IMG/VR virus record: IMGVR_UViG_3300008216_000106
Coordinates: 1-21,133 of that record
Source of the DNA: a virus
Length of the DNA: 21,133 bases
Direction: 5' to 3' (one strand)
The position numbers and the translations under genes are program-made. Positions 7,902 through 16,123 of this stretch are shown piece after piece. Under the pieces are notes generated by a model that had not been told where the DNA came from, searched no databases, and was given only the letters and a program-made list of their open reading frames with translations. Positions within the stretch are counted from its first letter, which is position 1. Each line of letters starts with the position of its first letter.

Positions 7902-8144
7902 TTATCCTATTGGGTATACTATTCTATTACTATTGTTTTCTAAATATACATAATATTCTATATCATCTTTTGTATTGTTGTCAACATATCTCTTTGCTAA
8001 TTTAAAATTTGTATATTTTTCTTCTTCCCAAGTTTTATTTGTTTTTTTATTACGACCTATAATAATATATCTCCCTTCTTGTAGATTCTCTATTACTTCT
8101 TTTTTATAGAATCCACCACTTCCTCTTCTTTTTTTAAGGGGCAT
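7902..8144 (-). CDS. Small basic protein of unknown function
   Basis: I choose the ATG at 8144 (80 residues, starting MPLKKRRGSGG) over an in-frame TTG at 8174. An AAGGAG lies about ten bases upstream inside the sigma factor gene, which it overlaps by 11 bases. The N-terminus is strongly basic and glycine-rich, suited to nucleic-acid contact. The rest looks like a small alpha-beta fold with EGRYIIIGRN, a central helix NFKLAKRYVDNN and strands IEYYVYLE and RIVYPIG. I do not recognise a family. It sits between the sigma factor and the helicase, so either a transcription or a replication accessory role is possible. Confidence 0.55.
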   Translation of the reverse strand: MPLKKRRGSGGFYKKEVIENLQEGRYIIIGRNKKTNKTWEEEKYTNFKLAKRYVDNNTKDDIEYYVYLENNSNRIVYPIG

Positions 8145-8673
8145 TTTCAACTTTCTCCTTATATAAACATTCAAATTTCTTTCTAATTTTATTTCTTACT
8201 CTATAAGCAGATTCTTCTAAATCTTCACTAATTTCTGTCATTGTTAAATCTTCAAATCTTAATTCTATATATCTTTTTTCTTTTTCGGTTAATTTTAAAT
8301 TGTCTAAAACATCAAATATTTCAATTTCGTCTATGAAAGCTGAAGCTTTTAAATCTTCTAAAGCTTTGGAAACTTTAAGAGGTACATATTCTGATTCACT
8401 ATATACAATTAATTTATCCATACTAGTAGGGTGAATCCTTTTCTGTGCTTGAGATATAAAAGTTCTAATAGTGTTTATCATAGCTGTATGTAAATATGTA
8501 TGGAAAGATACTTTTTTATTTGGATCAAATTTTTTGGCAGCTTTTACAATTACTATTCTAAGTTCTTGAACTAAATCTTCTTTATCCATGCCTTGAATTG
8601 AAGTAGTAGCTAAAATTCTATGTATTTTAGGTTCCCATTGTTCGATTAATTGATTTGTAACTTCCATTTTCAT
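8134..8673 (-). CDS. Phage RNA polymerase sigma factor, sigma-70 family
   Basis: A 179-residue sigma-like protein. A GTG at 8700 is in frame, but the ATG at 8673 has AGGAG (8682-8686) eight bases upstream. Region 2 spans about residues 12-75, with DKEDLVQELRIVIVKAAKKF and SFHTYLHTAMINTIRTFIS, the core-polymerase and -10 binding helices. Region 4 spans about 125-172, with LKLTEKEKRYIELRF and MTEISEDLEESAYRVRNKI, the -35 helix-turn-helix. It has no region 1 and only a short linker, as in phage and extracytoplasmic-function sigma factors. It would redirect host RNA polymerase to phage promoters, probably late ones. It starts 47 bases inside the upstream HTH/zinc gene, in another frame. Confidence 0.85.
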   Translation of the reverse strand: MKMEVTNQLIEQWEPKIHRILATTSIQGMDKEDLVQELRIVIVKAAKKFDPNKKVSFHTYLHTAMINTIRTFISQAQKRIHPTSMDKLIVYSESEYVPLKVSKALEDLKASAFIDEIEIFDVLDNLKLTEKEKRYIELRFEDLTMTEISEDLEESAYRVRNKIRKKFECLYKEKVENAP

Positions 8674-9112
8674 CTTTAAATCTCCTATCTTTTGTCTCAC
8701 AAATTTTTCTACAATATGCTTTTTCAGAGCCTAAATTATGAGCTTGTATTATTTGAGACCTCCATTTTATAAAAGGCTTTCCTTCTCTTGGGCATTTCTT
8801 ATAAGAACAAGTTAATTCTATCTTATAATAATTTGTTTTACAAGTAATAGAACAGAATGTTTTCTCAGCCTCTCTCTCGTTATAATGATTTTTTCTTTTA
8901 ATCGTCATAACTAACTCTTTACATTTAGCACAATATATAGGTCTACTTTTTAGACCACTTGGAATTTTAGTTACTATTCCATTTTCTTTTAAGACTTTAT
9001 TCACATAGCTTCTAGTGTAACCCATCCTTTTGGCTATCTCACTAGTACGCATAAAAGGATTTTGCGTTTTATAGCGTATAACTTTAGTTTTTGTAGGTAT
9101 TCTTCTAGGCAT
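8627..9112 (-). CDS. Helix-turn-helix protein with two cysteine pairs of zinc-finger type
   Basis: A 161-residue protein with a likely DNA-binding helix-turn-helix at residues 21-45 (SEIAKRMGYTRSYVNKVL). A region of eight regularly spaced cysteines follows: C61, C64, C87, C91 and C102, C107, C134, C138, enough for two C4 zinc sites. The basic N-terminus (MPRRIPTKTKVIRYK) adds DNA affinity. The ATG at 9112 overlaps the hub gene region closely (stop at 9115, spacing 2 bases) without an obvious ribosome site, so translation is probably coupled. The gene overlaps the sigma factor start by 47 bases. A transcription regulator acting with that sigma factor is the simplest reading. An HNH-type endonuclease was considered, but I see no HNH histidine-asparagine pattern. 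Confidence 0.6.
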   Translation of the reverse strand: MPRRIPTKTKVIRYKTQNPFMRTSEIAKRMGYTRSYVNKVLKENGIVTKIPSGLKSRPIYCAKCKELVMTIKRKNHYNEREAEKTFCSITCKTNYYKIELTCSYKKCPREGKPFIKWRSQIIQAHNLGSEKAYCRKICETKDRRFKDENGSYKSINRTMGT

Positions 9113-9114
9113 TA

Positions 9115-12100
9115 TTAAATGTGAAACAAATGGGTGTGTTCTGCGTCTGTCCCAAATCTTTCGTCATAATAAGTACGAAGTAAGGAATTTGTAGAAAAAT
9201 TAAATACTTGAGCTACATCTCCTTGATTAGCCTGATCTTGGTTGGATGCTCCTCCCTTTATAATAGCTATCACTACCGAATCTTGAGGAAAGTCTGTAGA
9301 TGTCCAATTTATCATAGTTTGTACTTTAAATTCATTTGGATGTTCCTCATTCCAATATAATATATAATGGGTATTTAATCCCATATCAGCATTCAATATA
9401 TCGGCATCTTTAGTTGATCCTGCTCTAATTACATATTCTTCTCCTGTATCTAATAGTAAAGTTCTAGAAGCTGCTGATTGTTCTTTATGTGGTTGAAGAG
9501 CACTATATCCCCAACGAATTTCTTTAGCCCTTTGAACAAAAACAGCTGCATCATCTGCATGAGTTGAACTTCCTTGCCAAGCTCTAACTACTGTAAGTTC
9601 ATTACTTGAAACACTTGATACTAACATAGTCTCACTATTAGAAGCATCCGATACACACATCATTTGTCCACCTGCAAAATGACTTCCGTTATCTACATCA
9701 ACTGCTGTAGCTCCTGTGCTTGATATTGCCCCATTTAATAATGATCCTGATGGAGCTTGATTTGAAATATGCATTACTTCATTAGTATCTTTTCCTAAAG
9801 AAAATTTTTGTTGTGCCCTATCTCTTTTAATATGATAAATACTTCTTTCTACAATTTCATTAGCTAAAAGTTCAGTTGTAATAGGATATTTTAATATGTC
9901 TGATGTTTCCTTTTTAATAGTTTCAAATTCTGTTTTTAAAACACTATTTAAATCACTAAAAGTTAAACTAATGATTAAATGATCATCGTTTATATTAGCT
10001 AAATCATTATCTATTCTTACTATATCTCCTGATCTAATAGGTACATATATTTTTATAAATTGTCCTGCTGCTAATGCTGTATCATCTGCCCACTCTTCAG
10101 TTGTTCTTCCATTTATTTGAATTCCCTGAATTGATCCTGAAGCAATAACTGCTTTATTTGTTCTATCATCTAAAATATCTGATATATACGCATGAGGCCA
10201 TACCTCTTTTATTACAGCTCCTATTAATTGCTCTTCATCTGGAGTATAGGTGTGGGCTTCATTTCTTTGAACTCCTGTAAAAGTATTAGATGTTTTACCA
10301 CTATAATCAAATAATTCATTTCCTATTTGTAGGGTTCCTGAAGAGGGAAAATTTGTAGTAGCATTAGCGTCTATTATACCTGATCCTGTCATAGCAGTAG
10401 AAGAGGATATAGTAGTTCTTACAGTAGTTTGAGCTGGGTCTTTAGTAAAGTTAATATCTTCATATTTTTCTATAGCCATTCCTGTCTTTATTCCCCATTT
10501 TCTAGGGTCTATATAATGTGCTGAATTAGATAATAAAGCCACATCTACTCCATGACCTGTTGAAAGATTACTAGTTTTTCCAACTATAGTAGAATATGGA
10601 TATTTAGTTATAGAAAAAAGCCCCTTAAGCCCATTTGTTTTATGACTATTAATTAAAGAAGCTGTAATAGCCTCTCTTATATCTTTCTTATTATTTATAC
10701 CTGTTAATCTAACTCTTTTTACTCTAGGCATTCCATATTTTTCTCTTAGTCTACCTTCACTTGGTTTCACATAAGAAGTTATTGCCGAAGTATTTCCTAC
10801 TATTTTAGTTAATAAATATACTTTAGTATCATCGTCATGAGTAGCTGCTACTGTAGAGCCTACTCCTCTTGTACAACCTGTTAAATTTTCACTACTTATA
10901 CCTGTATAAGTTATGATTTCATCGTCTATCATTATAGCCCCAGCACTTGGAAGATCACTAGCATCATCTAAAGTGATAGTAGTCTCACTATCATCTAAAT
11001 CCTCATTTAATTGTTGTTGTATCGGTGGGAAAAAGATTAAATCTACTCTAGAACCTGCTGCATGTTCAGTCGCAGTAGTTCCATTAGCCCCTCTTTTAGC
11101 TACTGTATATGTTCTAGTGCTTAAAGAACTTACAATTATATCTTCTTTTCCTATTCTTAACATACAATGTAAGTTTGGAAAGTCATCCCCATCATATAAA
11201 GTAGCATCTTTTAATACTACCGAACTAGCACTTGACGTTAAAGCAGTATTTAAAGTTGTTGATACTCTAGGTATATCTGAAATTAATACATATCCATTAG
11301 TTGCTGCTGTTATACTTGTTTGATGTTGTACTCTACATATCTGATTTGTGGCTGATCCTAAATATCCACCAATACCTGATGAATCAGGGGGTTGAATTAT
11401 TTCCCATTTTTTCACACTAATAAAATTACTTCCATTATCATAAGATAATTTTAAAAATTCAGGGGCTTTTTTTATAGTAATTGTAGCATTATCTGAATGG
11501 CTTGCAGCAGAAGTATCATTATAGTCTCTTACTACAGTTAGTACATTTGCTCCTCCAATATTAGTTATTAACATCTCTTCGTTATCAATTTTAATAACAT
11601 CTCCTACCTGAAAAGCATCTGCCCTATCTACAGTTACGCCTGTTTCACTAGAATCTAAGTCTTCGGCTAATAATGTACCACCTGCACTTATAAACTCATC
11701 TCCTTCAAATAATAAATCTCTCCAATGATATTCTCCACTAATCTCTCTTGCATATAATAACTCAAAAGTTTTATGTTTTGTATATCCTGCTGGAATAGAA
11801 TCGTCTGAAAGGCCGGTTTCTGGATAATATACAACTCCTTCTGTAAATAATTCATCGTTTTCTTCTGTAAAAGAGAAACTTGGGTACATTAAAGACTTTG
11901 CTTTTGATACATAATAAGCAGTTTTATTACTTAAATGGGCAGCTGCTGTAGTTCCTACTATATAAACTACTGTATTATCATCATGAGCTACAGCTGTAGT
12001 ACCATCGTATGCTCTAGTTACAGTTAAAGTGTTTGTAGATATACCTGTTACAAACATTCTTTCATCTTTAACTTGGATTACATTTCCTTGAGCAAAATCT

Positions 12101-13434
12101 GATCCATCGTCTACATCTATTGCTGTTTCTGAATCGTCTAAAGCTTCGGCTAATAAGGAACCTGAAGCTGTTTTAGGTATGGAATCTGCTCCTGAACCTC
12201 TTACACAATTAGATAGAGTTGTAGGTATAGCTTTATCATGTGATCCATATTCAATATATTCACTATCTATATAAATTACACCCCCATCACTTGGAAAAGT
12301 AAGAGCATTATCTAATACAATTGTAGTATCATTATAAGCAATGTTTCCTAATACTTTAGCCCCTATATTTTGATTCTGACTATTATGTTCCGTAGCTACA
12401 TAACCTGAATCTGCTGTATAAGCTATAGTAAGTCCTTTAGCTTTTAATGGAGCCCCACCTGAATCTAATGAAGGTCTAGTAAATTTTTGAAAATAATTCA
12501 TAGTTTGTGGGGGAGCAGGAACATTTTGCTGTGCTGTTTTTACATTAGGGTCTACATAATAATTAAATCCATGCTTTCCTTCAAATAACAATTTAACTAC
12601 ATCATTATCACTATGTGAAGCTGCTGTAGTATTATCCGAAGGTCTTACACAACCTGTAAATGTTGTACCTAGAGTAAGCCCTGTATATTCAATTATTTCT
12701 GTTCCTATTAATATTTTCCCAGCTGTTGGGAATCCTGAAGTGTCTTCTACTACAATACTAGTTACAGAATCATTAATTCCAGCTGTTAAAGCTGTTGTAT
12801 GTGAATGTGGCTCTGATTCAGCTAGTTTAGAAATAGAATTTATTAAATTCCTTCCATCTTTAGTTAAATCTATTTTAGAAGTTGATCCCATAAGGGTAGG
12901 AGATTTAGTAAATTTAGCACTAGAATTTTTTACAAATTCATGATCACTATTTATTGAATCTTCAATATCAATAATTCCAGCATTTCTAATTCCTCTAGTT
13001 ATTATATCTGATCTTTTAGTTAAATTATCTGAAAATCCTTCTAAATTATCGGCAGTATGTCTCCAAGAATCTGTTTGAAAATCTTGAAGCTGTCGTAAAG
13101 CATCTGAACAAGTAAGCATTAATTCACTACCTGTTGTTTCACTTGCTATTTCTTCAACATTATATATTTTACCTGCAAATAATATTGAATGTGTTTCAGT
13201 ATCGGTTATCCTTACATCTATAAATTCAGTAAAAACCCCATTAAAATAGCCCTTTCTATTAGCTTCTGTTGCAGAATAGATATTAGTAGGATTATCTTGT
13301 ATTCTTACTACAGCTACTCTAGATTGTCCTATTAAATCTGTTATAATACATCCTAGATAAGCCTCTTGACCTTCTCTAAGGGGTCGTTTCCATCTAGACC
13401 CATCCCAATATTGAAATTTAGTTATTTGTGCCAT
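9115..13434 (-). CDS. Tail hub / baseplate protein with eight inserted beta modules
   Basis: At 1439 residues this is the largest protein in the window, following the tape measure and distal-tail-like genes as hub proteins do. The scaffold has an N-terminal part (1-205) with SILFAGKIYNVEEI and LMLTCSDALRQLQDF, the pattern of tail-hub ring domains. A middle part (about 885-1000) includes REAITASLINSH. A further part (about 1095-1195) includes GQFIKIYVPIRSGDIV. Eight modules of 60-75 residues interrupt it. The last 140 residues look like a separate beta domain ending EHTHLFHI, possibly for fibre attachment or receptor contact. It would sit at the tail tip. The ATG at 13434 overlaps the previous stop as TAATG. 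Function is from context and fold pattern; no lysozyme or peptidase motif is seen. Confidence 0.7.
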   Translation of the reverse strand: MAQITKFQYWDGSRWKRPLREGQEAYLGCIITDLIGQSRVAVVRIQDNPTNIYSATEANRKGYFNGVFTEFIDVRITDTETHSILFAGKIYNVEEIASETTGSELMLTCSDALRQLQDFQTDSWRHTADNLEGFSDNLTKRSDIITRGIRNAGIIDIEDSINSDHEFVKNSSAKFTKSPTLMGSTSKIDLTKDGRNLINSISKLAESEPHSHTTALTAGINDSVTSIVVEDTSGFPTAGKILIGTEIIEYTGLTLGTTFTGCVRPSDNTTAASHSDNDVVKLLFEGKHGFNYYVDPNVKTAQQNVPAPPQTMNYFQKFTRPSLDSGGAPLKAKGLTIAYTADSGYVATEHNSQNQNIGAKVLGNIAYNDTTIVLDNALTFPSDGGVIYIDSEYIEYGSHDKAIPTTLSNCVRGSGADSIPKTASGSLLAEALDDSETAIDVDDGSDFAQGNVIQVKDERMFVTGISTNTLTVTRAYDGTTAVAHDDNTVVYIVGTTAAAHLSNKTAYYVSKAKSLMYPSFSFTEENDELFTEGVVYYPETGLSDDSIPAGYTKHKTFELLYAREISGEYHWRDLLFEGDEFISAGGTLLAEDLDSSETGVTVDRADAFQVGDVIKIDNEEMLITNIGGANVLTVVRDYNDTSAASHSDNATITIKKAPEFLKLSYDNGSNFISVKKWEIIQPPDSSGIGGYLGSATNQICRVQHQTSITAATNGYVLISDIPRVSTTLNTALTSSASSVVLKDATLYDGDDFPNLHCMLRIGKEDIIVSSLSTRTYTVAKRGANGTTATEHAAGSRVDLIFFPPIQQQLNEDLDDSETTITLDDASDLPSAGAIMIDDEIITYTGISSENLTGCTRGVGSTVAATHDDDTKVYLLTKIVGNTSAITSYVKPSEGRLREKYGMPRVKRVRLTGINNKKDIREAITASLINSHKTNGLKGLFSITKYPYSTIVGKTSNLSTGHGVDVALLSNSAHYIDPRKWGIKTGMAIEKYEDINFTKDPAQTTVRTTISSSTAMTGSGIIDANATTNFPSSGTLQIGNELFDYSGKTSNTFTGVQRNEAHTYTPDEEQLIGAVIKEVWPHAYISDILDDRTNKAVIASGSIQGIQINGRTTEEWADDTALAAGQFIKIYVPIRSGDIVRIDNDLANINDDHLIISLTFSDLNSVLKTEFETIKKETSDILKYPITTELLANEIVERSIYHIKRDRAQQKFSLGKDTNEVMHISNQAPSGSLLNGAISSTGATAVDVDNGSHFAGGQMMCVSDASNSETMLVSSVSSNELTVVRAWQGSSTHADDAAVFVQRAKEIRWGYSALQPHKEQSAASRTLLLDTGEEYVIRAGSTKDADILNADMGLNTHYILYWNEEHPNEFKVQTMINWTSTDFPQDSVVIAIIKGGASNQDQANQGDVAQVFNFSTNSLLRTYYDERFGTDAEHTHLFHI
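9535..12795 (-). repeat. Eight divergent copies of a beta module within the hub gene
   Basis: Protein-level repeats of about 65 residues lie at hub residues 214-284, 357-420, 426-493, 587-654, 726-801, 807-875, 1006-1073 and 1230-1300. In DNA these are 12583-12795, 12175-12366, 11956-12159, 11473-11676, 11032-11259, 10810-11016, 10216-10419 and 9535-9747. The shared plan is L-x-(D/S)-S-x-T-x-(I/V)-x-(L/V)-D-(D/N), then a GxxIxIxxEx(I/M)xxT strand pair, then GCxRG or VVRxxxGT, then AxxHxDxxxV. Copies 3, 4 and 6 are most alike (LDDSET or LDSSET). Copies 2, 5 and 7 are most divergent. I judge these homologous from the motif order. Confidence 0.85.
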
Positions 13435-14123
13435 TACTGTGTTCCATCTGCTAGTCCTGCCCCACTACGACCACCTTCTTCTCCTTCATTATTAACTCCC
13501 AACTGATAAGAATAATTATTTTGATCGTAAGTTATTGCAGAAGCACTTTTATGTTGATCTAATCTTGTAGTTGCTACAAAAGAAAGGGAAAAATCATATC
13601 TATTCTCTTTACCTGCAGCTAAATTAAAAGAAGCATTTTGAATGGCTACATTATATATAGCCCCACCTGTATGATTTAGCCCTGTAGGCTTAGTATGATA
13701 ATTTTGTCCTACAGCTGGGTCTTGTCCTAATATTTCTAATTGTATAGGACTATCTGAAGAAGAAAAATGTACATAAAATACAAAATCTTCTAAAACATTT
13801 TTATATGGAACATAATATTTTTGAGTAGAATGGTTTGTAGTATTGGGAGTATTATATAAAGTATATTCTAATACTTGCATATGATTAGTTGTAATATCTG
13901 CTACATTAGGAAGACCTACTGTATCTATCACTCCTGATATTGATATATTTGGTCTTGTTACTCCTAAGTCTATTAAATTAGGTCTATTTTGAGGTATAGG
14001 TATTTGTATTGGAGTTTTTGTCAGAGCAACCGAAAATGTAGCTACTTGCAAAGCAAACCTATTAGTAGCTGAATTTTCACTTCCAGCATGATTTCCATCT
14101 CTTAATAATATACTTAAACTCAT
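13434..14123 (-). CDS. Distal-tail or baseplate-associated protein candidate
   Basis: A 229-residue, strand-rich protein between the tape measure and the hub, where siphoviruses usually encode the distal tail protein. Visible features are LIDLGVTRPNISISGVIDTVG near residues 50-70, a YYVPYKNVLEDFVFYVHFSS region, and a LSFVATTRL strand before a disordered tail (NNEGEEGGRSGAG). This layout suits a ring-forming beta-sandwich. The ATG at 14123 abuts the tape measure stop directly (TAAATG), with AAGGAG six bases upstream in the tape measure gene. No diagnostic motif proves Dit identity. A LysM-less tail-tube-like initiator is the alternative. Confidence 0.5.
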   Translation of the reverse strand: MSLSILLRDGNHAGSENSATNRFALQVATFSVALTKTPIQIPIPQNRPNLIDLGVTRPNISISGVIDTVGLPNVADITTNHMQVLEYTLYNTPNTTNHSTQKYYVPYKNVLEDFVFYVHFSSSDSPIQLEILGQDPAVGQNYHTKPTGLNHTGGAIYNVAIQNASFNLAAGKENRYDFSLSFVATTRLDQHKSASAITYDQNNYSYQLGVNNEGEEGGRSGAGLADGTQ

Positions 14124-15530
14124 TTATTTCTCCTTAAAATTCCTTAAATCTGATCCTGATAAGGTAGACGATGATATTTCTGCAAGAGCTTTATCCCCCA
14201 TTTTTTTATTAGTTATATCATCATAATATCCTGCTGTCCCTGCAGTTCCTCCTCCCCCTATAATGTTTTTAACTACAGCCCCAAGTTCTGGACCCTCTAA
14301 AAGATTTTCAAGGTTTGCTAAGAGTGTTGTTGGTTTACTAACAATCTTAATTACTTTTTGTATAGCCGATTTTAATCCTACTGCTCCAACCTTTTCATCA
14401 AATATTTTTGATGCTGCATTTCCTGCTACTTCTATTGATAGTTGGCCCGGTGTTTCTCCATCCATATGAAAACCTGAGTATATATCTTTTACTAGTTCCG
14501 ATCCCATTTTTAAATTATCCATTACATCTTTCGCTGTTTCTGGTAGTTCCATAAATCCATGAGGTAATTTCTTGTCACCTAATTTTAAATTTACAAAATC
14601 TGGACTTACCTGCAAATTCTCTATAGACATAGCATGGGAACCCTCTAATATTTTGTTAGCCTTTTGAAGATGTTCTTGTTGTTTAGATGCTGATGTTTTT
14701 GCCATTGGATTTGCCGAGGCTCCAAAAAAAGGAATTCTACGAGCTTTTAATTCCCATCCCATTATATTAAAACCGGGAAAATCAAAACCAGATTTTTCTT
14801 TTATAGTCTTCCACGTTTTTTTTACCCAATTCCATATAGGATCAACTACTTTGGATGTAAAAAGACCAAACATATATTTTGCATATTTCCAATATTCATT
14901 TAATAAATGTTTTCCCAATCCTATAATACCATCTTTGTTCAATACATCAGCTAAATTTTTAAACCAATCTATTGTATTAAATATGATAGTCATAAATTTA
15001 GGAATTCCTCTTGCAAACCATTCAAACAGTTTTGGAATTTTGTCTAAAAATGTCAGAGCAAAATCAAGACCTTTACCTACTTTTCTAGCCATTGCTATAC
15101 CTTTAGAAGCAGCTTCATTAATAACTTTAGCTAAACGTGGAGCCAATGGGGCAAGGATTGTATCAATCATTGCTCCTGCGATTTGGAAGAATGATCCTGC
15201 TGTAGCAGTAAAAATTTGAGACTGTCTTATTAAAGCTCCAACTGAAATACCTCCAAACAAGCCTTTAAAAGTAGATCTTCCAAGTTTTTGGAAGAACTTG
15301 CCTATTTTAGGTAGAAAATTTCTAGGATTCGAGGCGTCTTTTATCTGTCCAACTTTTGTATTTAGTTGTTTCATGCCTGCATCTATTGCAGCCATACCCA
15401 TAGTTCCAAGACCTGTAGGACCAAATCCACCTGTAGGAATACCCCCCTTTCCTTGAACATGCCCCTGTGAAGCTATAGCTGCAGAGGTATCCATCGCTAT
15501 TTTAATTGTTGTTGGTTCATGGCTTGCCAT
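14124..15530 (-). CDS. Tape measure protein, short
   Basis: A 468-residue protein placed immediately after the frameshifted tail chaperone pair, the usual position of the tape measure. The composition fits: Ala/Gly/Lys-rich helices, a glycine-rich N-terminus (HVQGKGGIPTGGFG), and hydrophobic stretches at about residues 92-135 (GLFGGISVGALI, GSFFQIAGAMIDTILAPLAP) that could cross the host membrane during ejection. An aromatic part (IFNTIDWFKN, EYWKYAKYMFGLF) follows. By the usual scaling of about 0.15 nm per residue the tail would be near 70 nm, which is short. No lysozyme or peptidase domain is visible. The ATG at 15530 has a GAGGA-type site and lies 12 bases after the chaperone extension stop. 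Confidence 0.75.
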   Translation of the reverse strand: MASHEPTTIKIAMDTSAAIASQGHVQGKGGIPTGGFGPTGLGTMGMAAIDAGMKQLNTKVGQIKDASNPRNFLPKIGKFFQKLGRSTFKGLFGGISVGALIRQSQIFTATAGSFFQIAGAMIDTILAPLAPRLAKVINEAASKGIAMARKVGKGLDFALTFLDKIPKLFEWFARGIPKFMTIIFNTIDWFKNLADVLNKDGIIGLGKHLLNEYWKYAKYMFGLFTSKVVDPIWNWVKKTWKTIKEKSGFDFPGFNIMGWELKARRIPFFGASANPMAKTSASKQQEHLQKANKILEGSHAMSIENLQVSPDFVNLKLGDKKLPHGFMELPETAKDVMDNLKMGSELVKDIYSGFHMDGETPGQLSIEVAGNAASKIFDEKVGAVGLKSAIQKVIKIVSKPTTLLANLENLLEGPELGAVVKNIIGGGGTAGTAGYYDDITNKKMGDKALAEISSSTLSGSDLRNFKEK

Positions 15531-15542
15531 TTATATTCCTCA

Positions 15543-16114
15543 TTAAAAACTATTTTTAAGAGATTCTTCGTTTTCTCTATTTTTTATAAGTTGATCTATT
15601 AGAAGTAAAGATTCTACCTCTTCTGTAGAAAGCTCATCTATTTTATCATAAGCTATTCCTAAACCTAAAAGTCTTACTTTAATCATCCAATAACTTAAAA
15701 AAACAGTTTCTTGTAAATTATTCTTTTTAGCTTTTAAGTTCCATTCGATTCTTTTTTTTTATCTTCTGGAATTGTTGAGTCTTCAAAAGCTATTGGAACT
15801 ATTTTTTCTAGAGCAGAACCTAATCTACCATCTATAGAAATTAAAAAAGTTTCTGTTGTTTTGCCCCAAGGAGCATCTACAATAATTTCTTTTAAAATTT
15901 CTCTCATATATCCTTCAGTATTAAAGGAAGAAATTCCATCTGTAGACCATTTAACATATTTGGCAACAATTTGATTCTTTCTACTCCAAGATAGATTTTT
16001 TACTTTTACTTTAAACTCTTCTCCTGTTTCTTCTATTTTTACTGTTTTATTTAATAAGTCTGTGCTTATTACATACTTTTGAAAATCAAAAGTAGATTTA
16101 ACTTCACTTGCCAT
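15543..16114 (-). CDS. Tail assembly chaperone long form made by -1 frameshift
   Basis: From the A9 run at 15752-15760, a -1 shift moves the ribosome from the short chaperone frame into a frame that stays open for 69 codons to a TAA at 15543-15545. The fusion has 190 residues: 121 from the short form, then RIEWNLKAKKNN onward. The extension is a plausible folded helical region (LSYWMIKVRLLGLGIAYDKI, then an acidic helix). It has no ATG with a good ribosome site at its start, and it fills a gap of 190 bases otherwise without a gene. This matches the gpG/gpGT arrangement of lambda-like phages, where the long form bridges to the tape measure protein. The alternative, a homopolymer sequencing error joining one gene, would give a similar long product. 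Confidence 0.75.
15734..16114 (-). CDS. Tail assembly chaperone, short form
   Basis: A 126-residue protein ending EDKKKESNGT, placed between the tail tube protein and the tape measure, as gpG-type chaperones are. It has strands TVKIEETGEEFKVKVK followed by helices (LSWSRKNQIVAKYVKW) and EILKEIIVDAPWGKT. Such proteins coat the tape measure during tail assembly and are absent from the finished virion. The ATG at 16114 has AAGGAG five bases upstream. The last six codons lie downstream of a slippery A9 run, so a fraction of ribosomes likely makes the longer fusion described at 15543-16114. Identity rests on position, size and the frameshift. Confidence 0.75.
   Translation of the reverse strand: MASEVKSTFDFQKYVISTDLLNKTVKIEETGEEFKVKVKNLSWSRKNQIVAKYVKWSTDGISSFNTEGYMREILKEIIVDAPWGKTTETFLISIDGRLGSALEKIVPIAFEDSTIPEDKKKESNGT
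15752..15760 (-). other. Programmed -1 ribosomal frameshift slippery run (A9)
   Basis: The message reads GAT AAA AAA AAA GAA in the chaperone frame, containing the slippery heptamer A AAA AAA. Slipping back one base after the third AAA gives AGA ATC GAA TGG and opens the 69-codon extension. The zero frame ends at TAA five codons after the GAA. I did not identify a convincing downstream pseudoknot by eye. Confidence 0.75.
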
Positions 16115-16123
16115 TCTTTCTCC

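Noticed and set aside
9535-12795. Repeated modules as targets of a diversity-generating retroelement
   Set aside because: No reverse transcriptase or template repeat is visible in the window, and the copies differ throughout rather than at adenine positions.
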